From positions 1-64,000 of the forward strand of contig DGSN01000072.1 of assembly GCA_002393575.1 (NCBI GenBank): 64,000 nt of DNA, written 5' to 3'. The DNA is from Prevotellaceae bacterium UBA4361 (GTDB lineage: Bacteria; Bacteroidota; Bacteroidia; Bacteroidales; Bacteroidaceae). Below are positions 1 through 8,534 of the stretch, one piece after another. The notes beneath the pieces were generated by a model, which had not been told where the DNA came from, ran no database searches, and was given only the letters and a program-made list of their open reading frames with translations. Each line of letters opens with the position of its first letter. The first letter of the stretch is position 1. The translations under genes and the position numbers were made by a program.

Positions 1-2
1 TG

Positions 3-155
3 AAATTTAAGGAGTTTAAGCTAAAAAGTTATCTATTATCACAAGATTTTGATGATGACTTTATGACAGCCTATCAATTTATAGAGAAAGAGGACTATTC
101 TTTATTTGGATTATATGTTGCATCTAAGATTGATTCCCTTTTAAACAAATATTAA
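3..155 (+). CDS. C-terminal end of an unknown protein (cut by window edge)
   Basis: An open frame enters from the left edge and ends at a TAA at 153-155, giving 50 residues (KFKEFKLKSY... to ...SLLNKY). It is acidic and lysine-rich, with no membrane segment. It sits just before an Rhs core fragment, so it could be an immunity protein of an upstream Rhs toxin; that is inference from position only. The start lies outside the window and I do not recognise the family. Confidence 0.45.
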   Translation, partial: KFKEFKLKSYLLSQDFDDDFMTAYQFIEKEDYSLFGLYVASKIDSLLNKY

Positions 156-159
156 ATAC

Positions 160-525
160 ATGGAAAACTACCTTTTTGACAACGGCTCGTTCAAACAGTA
201 CCATTTCGATGGTGGCTATCTTACCCCGACAGGAACTCCAAGCACCTACAGGTACTACGTGAAGGACCATCTTGGCAGCAACAGGATTCTGGCGAACAAC
301 AATGGCGCAGTGCAACAGGTAACACATTACTATCCTTACGGAGGTATCCACCACTTCAGCACTAATCAGGGCACACAGAAGTACAAGTACAACGGCAAGG
401 AGCTTGACTTGATGCATGGCTTGAACCTCTATGACTATGGGGCACGCCTGTACGACCCACTTGTTGGTCAGTTCACTTCCATCGACCCACTGTGTGAGAA
501 ATACTATTTAAGTTTTTTATTATAA
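160..525 (+). pseudogene. Rhs-family core fragment (first copy), truncated at both ends
   Basis: The 121-residue frame holds the end of an Rhs/YD-repeat protein: a DHLGSNR motif, a YYPYGG motif, the YNGKELD motif and the core-closing GARLYDP...GQFTSIDP. A full Rhs protein exceeds 1000 residues, so the N-terminal shell is missing. The variable toxin tip is also missing, because the frame stops about ten residues after SIDPLCEKYY. The segment 171-460 recurs almost unchanged at 1391-1681. This looks like a displaced tip cassette of the kind left when Rhs C-termini are exchanged. The ATG at 160 is only the first in frame and need not be used. Rhs proteins normally deliver toxins to neighbouring cells; this remnant is unlikely to do so. 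Confidence 0.75.
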
Positions 526-540
526 CAACTAATTATTCTC

Positions 541-1029
541 ATGTCTTTTAAACATATTATATTGAAAATCTACAGCATACTTTATATTGTTAACATTTTA
601 TTTGTTATTATTCTTCTCATAAATGGAATAGTAAATTATTATGCTTATACAGATGATTTCAAAGGAGAAGAATTGATGTTTATAAAACAATACAAAAATG
701 TTTTTGTTATTACAACTTTTGAAATACTTATAGTTTTAGCAATTTGTTTGTTGTATTTATACTTTTATCAAGTAATAGTTAATAAATCAACGTTGCTGAT
801 GGTTCATTTTATTACCTTTTTGTTGACAATCCTATGTATTATCTTTTTCCAATACCACATCATTGATGTAAGTGTTAGTTTCAAATATGAAATAAATAAA
901 AGCATTGATTATCAATCAGCATCAACATTTTTTTTAACATGCAGAAAAACCTGTCTCAATGTATCGTCTATTTTATTAATACTTTTCTTGCCTGTACCTT
1001 TTATCAATATATGTAAAGAAAGTATTTAG
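541..1029 (+). CDS. Small membrane protein, possible Rhs immunity protein
   Basis: The 162-residue product has about four hydrophobic segments: near residues 10-33, 52-76, 84-104 and 138-156. It would be an inner-membrane protein and has no recognisable catalytic motif. It starts 15 nt after an Rhs core fragment and lies between two such fragments, where immunity genes normally sit, so an immunity role against a pore-forming or membrane toxin is plausible but inferred. Base composition is strongly AT-rich compared with the housekeeping genes further right, as is usual for exchanged toxin/immunity cassettes. The stop codon lies inside the terminal inverted repeat of the element at 1025-1212. 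Confidence 0.5.
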   Translation: MSFKHIILKIYSILYIVNILFVIILLINGIVNYYAYTDDFKGEELMFIKQYKNVFVITTFEILIVLAICLLYLYFYQVIVNKSTLLMVHFITFLLTILCIIFFQYHIIDVSVSFKYEINKSIDYQSASTFFLTCRKTCLNVSSILLILFLPVPFINICKESI

Positions 1030-1212
1030 TAACGATTAAAAAATAACTTGGTACATTTTGATATGTCCAATTTGGATACGTCGTGTTCATCTTTTGGGCT
1101 GTTTTCGCCCGTTTTCTCAGTCATGATGCCCGCATCACTCCTTCAAAAACGAACAAAAACATCTCCAAAATATGAATAAACTGTACCAACTTATTTTTTA
1201 ATCATTACTTAA
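1025..1212. repeat. MITE-like palindromic element
   Basis: The left end (1025-1055) is a nearly perfect reverse complement of the right end (1182-1212). Both contain a GATTAAAAAATAA-type block next to TTGGTACA. The 188-bp interval codes for nothing obvious. Its ends resemble the TACCAA-TTATTTTTT flank that follows the elements at 3877 and 11344. The size and long terminal inverted repeats suggest a non-autonomous mobile element. Confidence 0.6.
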
Positions 1213-1244
1213 ATTTTTTTGGAAACATATCAATCTCTTACAAA

Positions 1245-1718
1245 ATGGTAATGAAAAAGCATTTACTTCTTATATTGAAGACCAGCCACGTCACAGCGGT
1301 TCCGTCAAGCACTCATCTCACCTTGGGCGAAATGGTATTGCTGAGTCCTACCCAGATACTTTCTGTTGACTCCACCGAATATTCAGGTAACTTCCTCTTT
1401 GACAACGGCTCGTTCAAAGAGTACCATTTCGATGGTGGCTACATCTCAGGGACTGGCACACCAAGCACTTACAAGTACTATGTGAAGGACCACCTTGGCA
1501 GCAACAGGATTCTGGCAAGCTACAATGGCACGATTCAGCAGGAGACGCAATACTATCCATACGGAGGCATCCACCACTTCAGCACTAATCAGGGCACACA
1601 GAAGTACAAGTACAACGGCAAGGAGCTTGACTTGATGCATGGCTTGAACCTCTATGACTATGGAGCACGGCTGTACGACCCTTTTGGGAACCACGCATTT
1701 AGCAAATATGGTTTATGA
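1245..1718 (+). pseudogene. Rhs-family core fragment (second copy)
   Basis: The 157-residue frame contains an Rhs stretch (VPSSTHLTLGEM, VDSTEYSGNFLFDNGS) followed by the same YVKDHLGSNR, YYPYGGIHHF, YNGKELD and GARLYDP blocks as the first copy. It diverges right after GARLYDP, where the toxin tip should begin, and ends 11 residues later (FGNHAFSKYGL). The first residues after the annotated ATG are not Rhs-like, so the coding segment is a captured internal piece. Loss of the N-terminal shell and of the tip argues for a non-functional remnant. Confidence 0.75.
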
Positions 1719-1822
1719 CAATTTTGGCAAAATGGCAGGATTTTCTAAAAAAAAGAAATTATATGATAATTCGCGGATAATTTGCGGTAATTCATGTTTT
1801 TTTTAATGCGAAAGGTTCGTGG

Positions 1823-1878
1823 TTTCTTTCCTAAGAAAACTTATTTCATTTATACCAAGTTATTATTTCATTGTTCCT
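1823..1878 (+). repeat. 56-nt repeat shared with 11546-11601
   Basis: This stretch matches 11546-11601 along its full 56 nt with only a few differences, including an uninterrupted block from CATTTATACCAAG to ATTGTTCCT. At 11.5 kb it forms the right end and flank of a MITE-like element. Here only the right end is clear; the left part (about 1741-1822) is degenerate. Confidence 0.6.
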
Positions 1879-1913
1879 TAATAATATATTGAAAATAAAA
1901 AATACAGTTGATT

Positions 1914-2606
1914 ATGAAAAAGTTTTGTTTTTTATTTCTTGTTCCTATTTTTATAGGACTGACGGCTTGTCATGATGACGAAGAGCCAGAGAAAAAGTAT
2001 TCTTATCGTTCGTGTCCCAACAAACATCATCCTCACAAAATAGACCTTGGTCTTCCTTCAGGCACGTTGTGGGCTTGTTGCAATGTGGGTGCTTCCTCTC
2101 CAGAAGGGTATGGTGGTTATTATGCATGGGGAGAAACGGAAGAAAAAGTTCGTTATGATTGGGAAAATTATAAATACTGCGATGGTTCAGCTGAAACTTG
2201 CCATGACTTAGGCACCAATATCATTGGTTCTCAATATGATGTTGCTCATGTGAAGTGGGGTGACTCTTGGCAGATGCCTAATCTTGACCAATTTAATGAA
2301 CTGTATGAAAATTGTACTCACACATGGGTTTATAGCAATGGTATCTATGGATGTAGATATACAGGTCCAAATGGTGGTAGTATCTTTATACCATTCTCTG
2401 GTTTTAAAAATGAATCAGGTTTTAAAGACAGGGATTTACAATCTGTCTTATGGTTCGGTACGAAGTCTGATGATTCATATGCTCACAGTTTTGAAGCAAA
2501 CAGCTTTACAATTGTGGAACGAATGGAAAGCATAACTGGCTATGGTTTTGCCATAGGTAATTGTGGCCGCTATTATGGACTTTCTGTTCGCCCTGTGGCT
2601 AAGTGA
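1914..2606 (+). CDS. Lipoprotein with a FISUMP-type (fib_succ_major) domain
   Basis: The ATG at 1914 opens a classical lipoprotein signal (MKKFCFLFLVPIFIGLTAC), with the lipobox cysteine near residue 19 followed by acidic residues. That pattern favours export to the outer-membrane surface in Bacteroidetes. The body carries the block DLGLPSGTLWACCNVGASSP and GGYYAWGETEEK, then W-rich segments and an ending YYGLSVRPV. This pattern is typical of the Fibrobacter succinogenes major paralogous domain, whose exact function is unknown. A strong terminator follows 55 bp after the stop. It is complete and appears to be a single-gene unit. Confidence 0.75.
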   Translation: MKKFCFLFLVPIFIGLTACHDDEEPEKKYSYRSCPNKHHPHKIDLGLPSGTLWACCNVGASSPEGYGGYYAWGETEEKVRYDWENYKYCDGSAETCHDLGTNIIGSQYDVAHVKWGDSWQMPNLDQFNELYENCTHTWVYSNGIYGCRYTGPNGGSIFIPFSGFKNESGFKDRDLQSVLWFGTKSDDSYAHSFEANSFTIVERMESITGYGFAIGNCGRYYGLSVRPVAK

Positions 2607-2661
2607 AGCGACCATTAGCTTTACAAAATTAAAGGTTCTTCATACCAACATGAGCACTTAA

Positions 2662-2696
2662 CCCGTCATTATCCTTGCGGATAATGACGGGATTTT
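2662..2696 (+). terminator. Rho-independent terminator after the FISUMP gene
   Basis: A perfect 13-bp stem (2662-2674 with 2679-2691) closes a 4-nt loop and is followed by ATTTTT. It lies 55 bp downstream of the lipoprotein stop. Confidence 0.9.
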
Positions 2697-2833
2697 TGTG
2701 TCAAATCTTTGAAAAACAGAAAAGTAACGTGGGTGCAACGAATTGAATAACAGAGCAAGCGGAGTGTTTAAGGTTCTTTCGCATGCTATAGGGAATGGAG
2801 GCAGAGGAACAAAGAAATGCTTTTTATGCAGCG

Positions 2834-2921
2834 CTGTAGGGGATTGACTGAAGCGCTTATGGGGATTCACAGAAACGCTGTAGGGGATTGACTGAAGCGC
2901 TATAGGGGATTCACTGAACTT
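2834..2921. repeat. 22-bp tandem repeat, four units
   Basis: Four consecutive units start at 2834, 2856, 2878 and 2900, each 22 bp and built on GGGGATT plus GAAGCG or GAAACG. Units 1 and 3 are identical. The same 22-bp period and similar words recur at 48421-48497. No reading frame uses it. The 2.6-3.2 kb gap otherwise holds only a terminator and palindromes. Confidence 0.85.
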
Positions 2922-2944
2922 CTACTTTGATTCAACTAAATAAG

Positions 2945-3018
2945 CGAGGGCTCGTTATCGTTCAAACGAGCCCTCGCTGCGTCTTCAACGAGGGCTCGCT
3001 TGAACAACAACGAGGGCT
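2945..3018. repeat. Palindromic CGAGGGCTCG cluster
   Basis: A perfect 12-bp inverted repeat (2945-2956 with 2965-2976) is followed by two further GAGGGCTC copies at about 2990 and 3011. The same word family occurs at 18754-18808 and, as CGAACGCTCG, at 52317-52395. Its place between convergent genes suggests a transcription-end or structural role. Confidence 0.7.
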
Positions 3019-3199
3019 CAACATTTGGCTTACACCGAACTAAAGGTTCAGTAAAAGCGAAGGAAAGCGCGAGTTCAAGCAAAGCAAGACATCGGTAGAA
3101 GCAAAAGAACAAATGAAACACGACCATTCATGTTCTGAAAAAACATGAACCTTTAGCTCGGCGTAGCCAATGGTCGTGATGATTGTATGGATGATTGCT

Positions 3200-3748
3200 C
3201 TATTGCTGTTCCAATGAAAAGAAGCTGAAATTGACGGAACCATACGAGCGATGGTCCATGAAATGAGGGGCATCGGTGAAGCTGTAGTCCTTGCCATGCT
3301 CTAAAATGAAGATGCCATCGGGGACAAGGATGTCGGCTTCGAATACCAAACGGGGTATGTCTGCCAGATTGTCGAGGGCGTAGGGTGGGTCGGCAAATAT
3401 GATGTCATACCGTTCGGAGGTTCTTTGGATGAACTTGAAAACATCGGCATGGATGGGAATCCAGTTCTTGTCGCCCAATTCGCGAGCCACCTTTGTCAGA
3501 AACTGATAGTGCTTGAAGTCCTTCTCCACGCTGACCACTTTCCGACAGCCACGCGAAAGAAACTCCAGCCCGATGGAGCCTGTGCCTCCAAACAAATCGA
3601 GGGCAGCGGGTTCTTCGCTGAAATCCACATAGACATTGGTGAGGATGTTGAACAGTCCTTCTTTGGCAAAGTCCGTCGTAGGACGTGCCTTGAAGGTATG
3701 TGGCACGTCGAATCGCTTGTGCTTGTATTTTCCGCCGATGATTCGCAT
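3200..3748 (-). CDS. rsmD: 16S rRNA (guanine-966 N2)-methyltransferase
   Basis: The 182-residue product begins MRIIGGKYKHKRF and continues with the family hallmark RPTTDFAKEGLFNIL. It has an SAM-binding loop (DLFGGTGSIGLEFLSRG) and the catalytic DPPY motif in IIFADPPYALDN. RsmD methylates G966 of 16S rRNA during 30S assembly in the cytoplasm. Length and motif order match complete family members. It lies downstream of the DUF3822 gene on the same strand. In other Bacteroidales these two genes are, as I recall, usually close together, but here a 329-bp gap holds a MITE-like element. Confidence 0.93.
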   Translation of the reverse strand: MRIIGGKYKHKRFDVPHTFKARPTTDFAKEGLFNILTNVYVDFSEEPAALDLFGGTGSIGLEFLSRGCRKVVSVEKDFKHYQFLTKVARELGDKNWIPIHADVFKFIQRTSERYDIIFADPPYALDNLADIPRLVFEADILVPDGIFILEHGKDYSFTDAPHFMDHRSYGSVNFSFFSLEQQ

Positions 3749-3876
3749 GGAAAAAAAATTCTCCTAAAGAAACGTACAAAATAAACGAAAATAAAAACTT
3801 TGTACTTTTAGTAACAATTTTAAAAAAGTAGGGATAAATGACATGAACCTTTAGCTCAGCGTAAGCCAATTGTCTT

Positions 3877-3982
3877 AGGAAAGAAATTAGAATAATTACT
3901 CCAAAAAAATTAAGTGTTGTTTAAAACAAAAAAAACATATTATTTCTGAAAAAATTATTGTAATTATTCTAATTTCTTTCCT
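3877..3982. repeat. MITE-like element with perfect 22-bp terminal inverted repeats
   Basis: The 22 nt at 3877-3898 (AGGAAAGAAATTAG...) are the exact reverse complement of 3961-3982, giving a 106-bp element with no coding capacity. Its right end is identical to 11534-11555. Inner words, such as the one around CAGAAATAATATGT on the opposite strand, are also shared with the 11.3 kb copy. It fills most of the gap between rsmD and the DUF3822 gene. The rest of the gap has a TACCAAATTATTTTTTT flank also seen with the other copies. Confidence 0.8.
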
Positions 3983-4077
3983 CAATAAAATTGTACCAAA
4001 TTATTTTTTTACGACTACTTAGTCCGTTTCTCTGGAGACCTCTTTAAATTTTTAACTATTAACTTTTAACTTAACCG

Positions 4078-4890
4078 TTAGAATCCGCAAACCAGGAGTG
4101 TTTGCAGGTCGTAAGGAATGAGATGATGGCCGCGTGTGATGGTGTTGCGGAAATCCTCCGTTCGGTCAATCAGCGACACGTTCTTGACGAAATAGCGAAT
4201 CTGCTCCACGAGTGGACGGCTCCAGTCGTTGTCATCCACCACACAGAGGGAATCGTCGATTTGGTCGAGCCCGAGCTGTTTCCACACGTTCATGATGAAA
4301 TACTGGCAGTCGCCAATGCCTTGCACTTGGAAGGAATTGATGAAGAGCATCTGGCCTTGGTCGAAACAATAGAGGTTCATCTCGTGGTCGTGGAGATAGA
4401 CGAACATGCGCTTGCCCGAACCGATGAGGCTCTTCTCGCTGAAGAACTCTACCAATGTGGATGCGGACGCATAGAATCGGGCACGAGGGAAGTCGTCGAG
4501 CAGGAGTTGATAGACGTTGCGGTCGAGTCCGAAGATGACAGCCACGCCTGAACGCCGCAGCACATTGTAGGAAATGCGCGTCTGCTCGGATTTGGGAAAC
4601 ACGAAGCGGAAGACATCGTCAATGTGGTCGCGGTCGAAGTCGGCAGCAGGAATGGTGGTGAAATTGCTTGTGCTGATGAGCACGTTCACCCGCTGGTACT
4701 GCTCTTTCAGAATCGGTTCCGTCAGGAGTGCTTCCTTGAGATTGGCTGCCAAGGAAATAACAGGGCGCACCTTATATATTTTATAGGTATAAGGCTGCGG
4801 CTCTGTTGGAGCATAGACACAAAAAGAAAGTCCATCCGAACTAATACGGATGGACAGACTTTTATGATTGATTGTTGAATCGTTTACCAT
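4078..4890 (-). CDS. DUF3822 family protein
   Basis: This 270-residue cytoplasmic protein has no signal or membrane segment. The alternating pattern (VAVIFGLDRNVYQLLLDDFP, KRMFVYLHDHEMNLYCFDQG) and its place upstream of rsmD fit the DUF3822 family of Bacteroidetes. That family resembles actin-like ATPase folds, but its role is unknown. It is complete at the usual length and begins at the ATG at 4890. It is probably cotranscribed with rsmD if transcription crosses the repeat element between them. Confidence 0.7.
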   Translation of the reverse strand: MVNDSTINHKSLSIRISSDGLSFCVYAPTEPQPYTYKIYKVRPVISLAANLKEALLTEPILKEQYQRVNVLISTSNFTTIPAADFDRDHIDDVFRFVFPKSEQTRISYNVLRRSGVAVIFGLDRNVYQLLLDDFPRARFYASASTLVEFFSEKSLIGSGKRMFVYLHDHEMNLYCFDQGQMLFINSFQVQGIGDCQYFIMNVWKQLGLDQIDDSLCVVDDNDWSRPLVEQIRYFVKNVSLIDRTEDFRNTITRGHHLIPYDLQTLLVCGF

Positions 4891-4910
4891 GAATAAGTCT
4901 GAGGTCTAAG

Positions 4911-4998
4911 GTCTGAAAGTGAAGCGTGGAGCGTGAAGCGATTGAACCGGATGGCATTTTTCATTTTTCACTTCTCACTTTTCACTTTTTACGCCTTT
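4911..4998. repeat. Modular repeat: GAAGCGTGGAGCGT plus CCGGATGGCAT core plus TTTCACTTTTCA
   Basis: From left to right there are GTGAAGCGTGGAGCGTGAAG words, a core ACCGGATGGCATTT (about 4946-4960), then TTTTTCA/TTTTCAC repeats. The same three-part order recurs at 31856-31953 and, inverted, at 47650-47865. It fills the gap between the DUF3822 gene and the next minus-strand gene. Confidence 0.75.
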
Positions 4999-5034
4999 GA
5001 CTTATTTTCTAAACTTTAAACTCTGAATACAAAA

Positions 5035-5721
5035 TTATTCCCAGTTACCTGCCATCTTGTTGCCAGCATCCTGAAGGTCACCCACGCGAAGACCGTACCA
5101 TTCGCCCTTTGCGTCGTCGGCATTGTCTTCGAAGAGGTCAGCCTTGTTCTTGCTGAGCTTCTTGAGGTCTGCCTTGAGGTTCTTCACACGCTTGTCGTCA
5201 ACACCGTACATGTAGTCGTCAAGAGAAGCACGGAACTCAACAAGGTTTTCCCATTCGTTAGCACGGAGGTTGAAAGCATCCTTCTTGCGAAGCTGGATGA
5301 GCGCTCCCTCGCGTCCTATTGGAACATACTTCAAGGAGTCAGGATTAGAGATGCCAAGACGTTCAGCAGCAGATACCCACACAGTATCACGCTTGATGAG
5401 TCCCTGTCGTACTGCCTGTGCCTCAGTCATACCAGCTTCGAGCTGGTCGTCGGAAAGTTCGCCTTCCTTCACCACGTGGTCGATAGCTCTTTCGTTCTTC
5501 ACCCAGTCGATGAGCGAGTCGATGGTGCCGCAGTAGTATCCATTCACCATTTTGAATTGTTCCTCTGCACTGCGAATCTCCCAAAGGCGGTTCTTAACAA
5601 GTTGTTCTCTTTGTGCCTTGACTTCGTCGAAAGCAATGTCACTGTGAATACTCTGGTAGCAAGCCCATGCCAATCCAAGAGTCAGAATTAACAGAATAGC
5701 GTTAACAATTGGTCTTTTCAT
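5035..5721 (-). CDS. Conserved Bacteroidales protein with N-terminal membrane anchor
   Basis: The product has 228 residues with one membrane segment at about residues 7-22 (NAILLILTLGLAWAC), then a mostly helical periplasmic part (KAQREQLVKNRLWEIRSAEEQFK...NGYYCGTIDSLIDWVKN). The layout, a single N-terminal helix then a K/R/E-rich helix and a GYY...DSLIDWV block, matches a conserved Bacteroidales family. I know no function for it. The segment ends NKMAGNWE. A possible promoter, TATTTTTG on the minus strand (complement of 5829-5836), lies upstream. Confidence 0.65.
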   Translation of the reverse strand: MKRPIVNAILLILTLGLAWACYQSIHSDIAFDEVKAQREQLVKNRLWEIRSAEEQFKMVNGYYCGTIDSLIDWVKNERAIDHVVKEGELSDDQLEAGMTEAQAVRQGLIKRDTVWVSAAERLGISNPDSLKYVPIGREGALIQLRKKDAFNLRANEWENLVEFRASLDDYMYGVDDKRVKNLKADLKKLSKNKADLFEDNADDAKGEWYGLRVGDLQDAGNKMAGNWE

Positions 5722-5887
5722 TGTGTATTTTTATTTTTATTTTGTAATTTCGCAGTTGAATCTTGAAAATATTGCTCGCTCGGCCTCTTTTTAAGGTTAG
5801 AATCAGGTGATAAAACAATATTCGGTTGCAAAAATAATAAAAAGGTTTGAAAAGCGGTACTTACATTCGCGTTTTTTTTACAAAAAG

Positions 5888-7309
5888 ATGATTAAAGACT
5901 ACCTAAAAGAGCAAATTTTAGTGAATTTTGGTTATTCTCCAACGCAAGACCAAGAAAAAGTGTTGGACTCATTGGCTGAGTTTGTCTTCTCGCCCAATGC
6001 CACCGAGATTTTCCTGTTGCGCGGTTTTGCTGGAACAGGAAAAACATCCCTGCTGGGCGCATTGGTAAAGACGCTGGAGGAGCAAAAACTGCCTTGCGTG
6101 CTCATGGCTCCCACGGGCAGAGCTGCAAAAGTGTTTTCGCTCTATGCCAATCATGCAGCCTTTACCATCCACAAGAGAATCTACCGACAAAAGTCCATTG
6201 ACCAAGATTCTATCTTCTCGCTCAACTTCAACATGCTCCACAACGTGATGTTCATCGTGGACGAAGCATCGATGATTAGCGACGCCGCCGATTCCGCCTT
6301 CCTGCGCTCTTCACTCCTCGACGACTTAATCCAGTTTGTGTATGCTGGCGACCAAGGATGTCGCCTCATCCTCGTGGGCGACACGGCTCAGTTGCCCCCA
6401 GTGGGCGAAGGAGAGAGTCCCGCCCTTCAGCCCAGCGTGCTGCAAGGCTATGGCATGACTGTGCGAAGCGAAACGCTCACACAGATTGTCCGTCAGAAAA
6501 GCGAATCAGGAATCCTCTGGAATGCAACTCGGCTCAGAGAAATGATTGACACGGAAAATGTGTTCGACCTGCCACGCATCCGCTTCAAGGGCTTCGCCGA
6601 CGTGAAGAACGTACCTGGCGATGAACTCATCGAAGCCATCAGTTCATGTTACTCGCGCTACGGGCTTGACGACACGATGGTGGTGACTCGCAGCAACAAG
6701 CGAGCCATTGTCTATAACAACGGCATCCGCAACCAAATTCTCGGACGCGAAGAGGAACTCTCGTCGGGCGACTTGCTGATGGTGGCCAAGAACAACTACC
6801 ACTGGCTGGGGGACAAGAACGGCGACTTCATAGCCAACGGCGACATTGCCACGGTGCGACGAGTGAGAAACATCCGAGAAATGTACGGATTCCGCTTTGC
6901 CGACTGCGAACTACAATTTCCAGACTACGACGACTTGCAAGTGGAAGCCACCGTTCTGCTCGACACGCTCCATTCGGAAGCCTCTGCCCTCACCCGCGAG
7001 CAGCAAGAACAGCTCTACAACCGAGTGCTGGAAGACTATGCCGACATTCCTACAAAAAAGGAACGCATGAAGAAACTGAAGGAAGACCCTTACTTCAATG
7101 CGCTCCAAGTGAAATACGCTTACGCAGTTACTTGCCACAAGGCACAGGGCGGACAATGGAGCCAAATCTTCATCGACCAAGGTTACATGACAGAGGAAAT
7201 GCTGGGACCCGACTATTTCAGATGGCTCTACACCGCCATCACTCGCGCCACCCACACGGTGCATTTCGTCAATTGGCGCAGCAACCAGATATTAGACGAA
7301 GAAGCGTGA
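5888..7309 (+). CDS. RecD-like ATP-dependent DNA helicase
   Basis: A superfamily 1 helicase of 474 residues. It carries Walker A (GFAGTGKTS, residues 46-54), a Q/P-loop neighbour (APTGRAAKVF), Walker B (VDEASM, 124-129), a motif III region (LVGDTAQLPPVGEG) and the C-terminal UvrD_C_2 block (YAVTCHKAQGGQW, then YTAITRAT). I chose the ATG at 5888 because homologues start with a short helix before the F-Y-x-P-T-x-x-Q motif; the upstream in-frame ATG at 5807 would add 27 atypical residues. Such stand-alone helicases unwind DNA in repair or recombination. The stop codon is contributed by the first unit of the GAAGCGTGAAG repeat that follows. Confidence 0.88.
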   Translation: MIKDYLKEQILVNFGYSPTQDQEKVLDSLAEFVFSPNATEIFLLRGFAGTGKTSLLGALVKTLEEQKLPCVLMAPTGRAAKVFSLYANHAAFTIHKRIYRQKSIDQDSIFSLNFNMLHNVMFIVDEASMISDAADSAFLRSSLLDDLIQFVYAGDQGCRLILVGDTAQLPPVGEGESPALQPSVLQGYGMTVRSETLTQIVRQKSESGILWNATRLREMIDTENVFDLPRIRFKGFADVKNVPGDELIEAISSCYSRYGLDDTMVVTRSNKRAIVYNNGIRNQILGREEELSSGDLLMVAKNNYHWLGDKNGDFIANGDIATVRRVRNIREMYGFRFADCELQFPDYDDLQVEATVLLDTLHSEASALTREQQEQLYNRVLEDYADIPTKKERMKKLKEDPYFNALQVKYAYAVTCHKAQGGQWSQIFIDQGYMTEEMLGPDYFRWLYTAITRATHTVHFVNWRSNQILDEEA

Positions 7310-7430
7310 AGAGTGAAGCGTGGAGCGTGAAGAGTGGAGAGTGAAGCGTGGAGAGTGAAGCGTGAAGCGTGGAGAGTGAAGAGTGGAGCGTGTACTTTGT
7401 ACTTTGTTCTTTGTACTTCTTTCCGCCTTT
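7302..7430. repeat. GAAGCGTGGAGAGT tandem array followed by GTACTTTGT words
   Basis: About ten imperfect 7-mer units (GAAGCGT, GGAGAGT, GAAGAGT) run from the helicase stop to about 7391, then GTACTTTGTACTTTG and CTTTGTAC. These are two modules also seen at 56.2-56.5 kb. The array begins inside the last codons of the helicase. Confidence 0.85.
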
Positions 7431-7553
7431 GACCTTTGACTTATTAACCGGTTTTCCACCAAATAAATTCAACTTTTCGATAAAAAGATGAGTGTTTTAT
7501 CAAATTTGGAAAAAATAAGTCCTTAAAAAATCATTTTAGAACCAAAAAGTTCT

Positions 7554-7561
7554 TATATTTG
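7554..7561 (+). promoter_or_regulatory. Bacteroidetes -7 box TATATTTG
   Basis: This matches the TAnnTTTG -7 consensus and lies 32 bp before the start of the LRR gene at 7594. The -33 element is not clear. Confidence 0.6.
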
Positions 7562-7593
7562 CAAACAGAAATATAAAACAGTCACAATTATAC

Positions 7594-8313
7594 ATGGAAA
7601 TCTTCTCACACATCATCCCACATTTTGGCTCAGGTAAGTCGCTCACCATCGATGTCAAAGAAGCAGGAACGCTCTCTAATCTCATCAGCGAAAGTGATAA
7701 ATATAAGGTATCGTCGCTCACGTTGAGCGGAGTCATCAATGGAACCGACTTCCGATTTCTTCGTGACATGGCAGGCTACAGCTACAAAGGTGTTCACACC
7801 AAAGGCATCCTGCACGAACTGGACATGACAAATGTGAGAATCGTGAAAGGAGGCGATGTTTATGTGCAGCAGCAAATGATCAGCTTGACTGTTAAGGCAG
7901 ATGACGAGATGCCAGAGCGCGTTTTCCGCAAATGCTATGCTCTGAAAAAAGTGAAGTTGCCAAAGTCCATCAAAGCAATTCAGGCACATGCCTTCGAACG
8001 CTGCAAGAACCTCCGCACTGTCGATATACCTGAAGGCGTGGAGCGCATCGGTGCCCGTTCTTTCCGTCTGTGCGAATCGCTGAAATCCATCAAGTTCCCT
8101 TCCACACTGAAGGAGGTGGAAGGAGAAGCCTTCGAGGACATTTTCGGACTGAGCAAAATCACGTCGCTGGCTGTGGAACCTCCAAAACTGAGTTTCGACT
8201 CTTTCTTCAACGACAACTACGACGAAATCAAGCTCTACGTTCCACAAGGTTCCATGTCCAATTACAAGCGAGGACACTTCTGGTCGAAATTCAAGAAGCT
8301 ACAAGAAGCCTAA
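7594..8313 (+). CDS. BspA-type leucine-rich repeat protein (LRR_5), no signal peptide
   Basis: The product has 239 residues. The C-terminal half carries three BspA-like repeats: MPERVFRKCYALKKVKLPKS, AFERCKNLRTVDIPEGVERI and SFRLCESLKSIKFPSTLKEV. It ends with the typical closing block IKLYVPQGSMSNYKRG.HFW. The N-terminal 100 residues form a mixed region that also occurs before LRR_5 repeats in other Bacteroidales proteins. There is no signal peptide, so unlike surface BspA proteins it probably stays in the cytoplasm or is a non-exported relative. It is a single gene with its own promoter and a strong terminator. Confidence 0.8.
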   Translation: MEIFSHIIPHFGSGKSLTIDVKEAGTLSNLISESDKYKVSSLTLSGVINGTDFRFLRDMAGYSYKGVHTKGILHELDMTNVRIVKGGDVYVQQQMISLTVKADDEMPERVFRKCYALKKVKLPKSIKAIQAHAFERCKNLRTVDIPEGVERIGARSFRLCESLKSIKFPSTLKEVEGEAFEDIFGLSKITSLAVEPPKLSFDSFFNDNYDEIKLYVPQGSMSNYKRGHFWSKFKKLQEA

Positions 8314-8372
8314 TGCACAAATCATTGTGCATCATTTATATCTAACTATTATAATTTACCTAATTGAATGAA

Positions 8373-8407
8373 AGCGGATTTGGACATTGCCAAATCCGCT
8401 TTTTTTA
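8373..8407 (+). terminator. Rho-independent terminator after the LRR gene
   Basis: A perfect 11-bp stem (8373-8383 with 8390-8400) with a 6-nt loop is followed by seven T residues. Confidence 0.92.
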
Positions 8408-8418
8408 TGTTGCTTCGC

Positions 8419-8527
8419 ATATAAAGTGAAAAATGAAAAGTGAAAAGTGAAAAATGCCATTCGGATGGTCAATCTTTACTTTTTCATTTACGAAATTTTT
8501 CACTTTTCATTTTTCACTTTTCACTTT
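8419..8527. repeat. Modular repeat with AAAAGTGAAAAATG arms and CCATTCGGATGG core
   Basis: The left arm is GTGAAAAATGAAAAGTG words (about 8425-8454). The core is GCCATTCGGATGG, one base from the CCATCCGGATGG core seen elsewhere. The right arm has the inverted words TTTTTCACTTTTCA (about 8503-8527). It lies between convergent genes, directly before the alaS stop. Confidence 0.8.
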
Positions 8528-8534
8528 CCAAACA

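Noticed and set aside
7302..7391. Repeat array as a CRISPR
   Set aside because: Units are 7-mers without spacers; no cas genes in the window. The 22-bp arrays likewise lack spacers.
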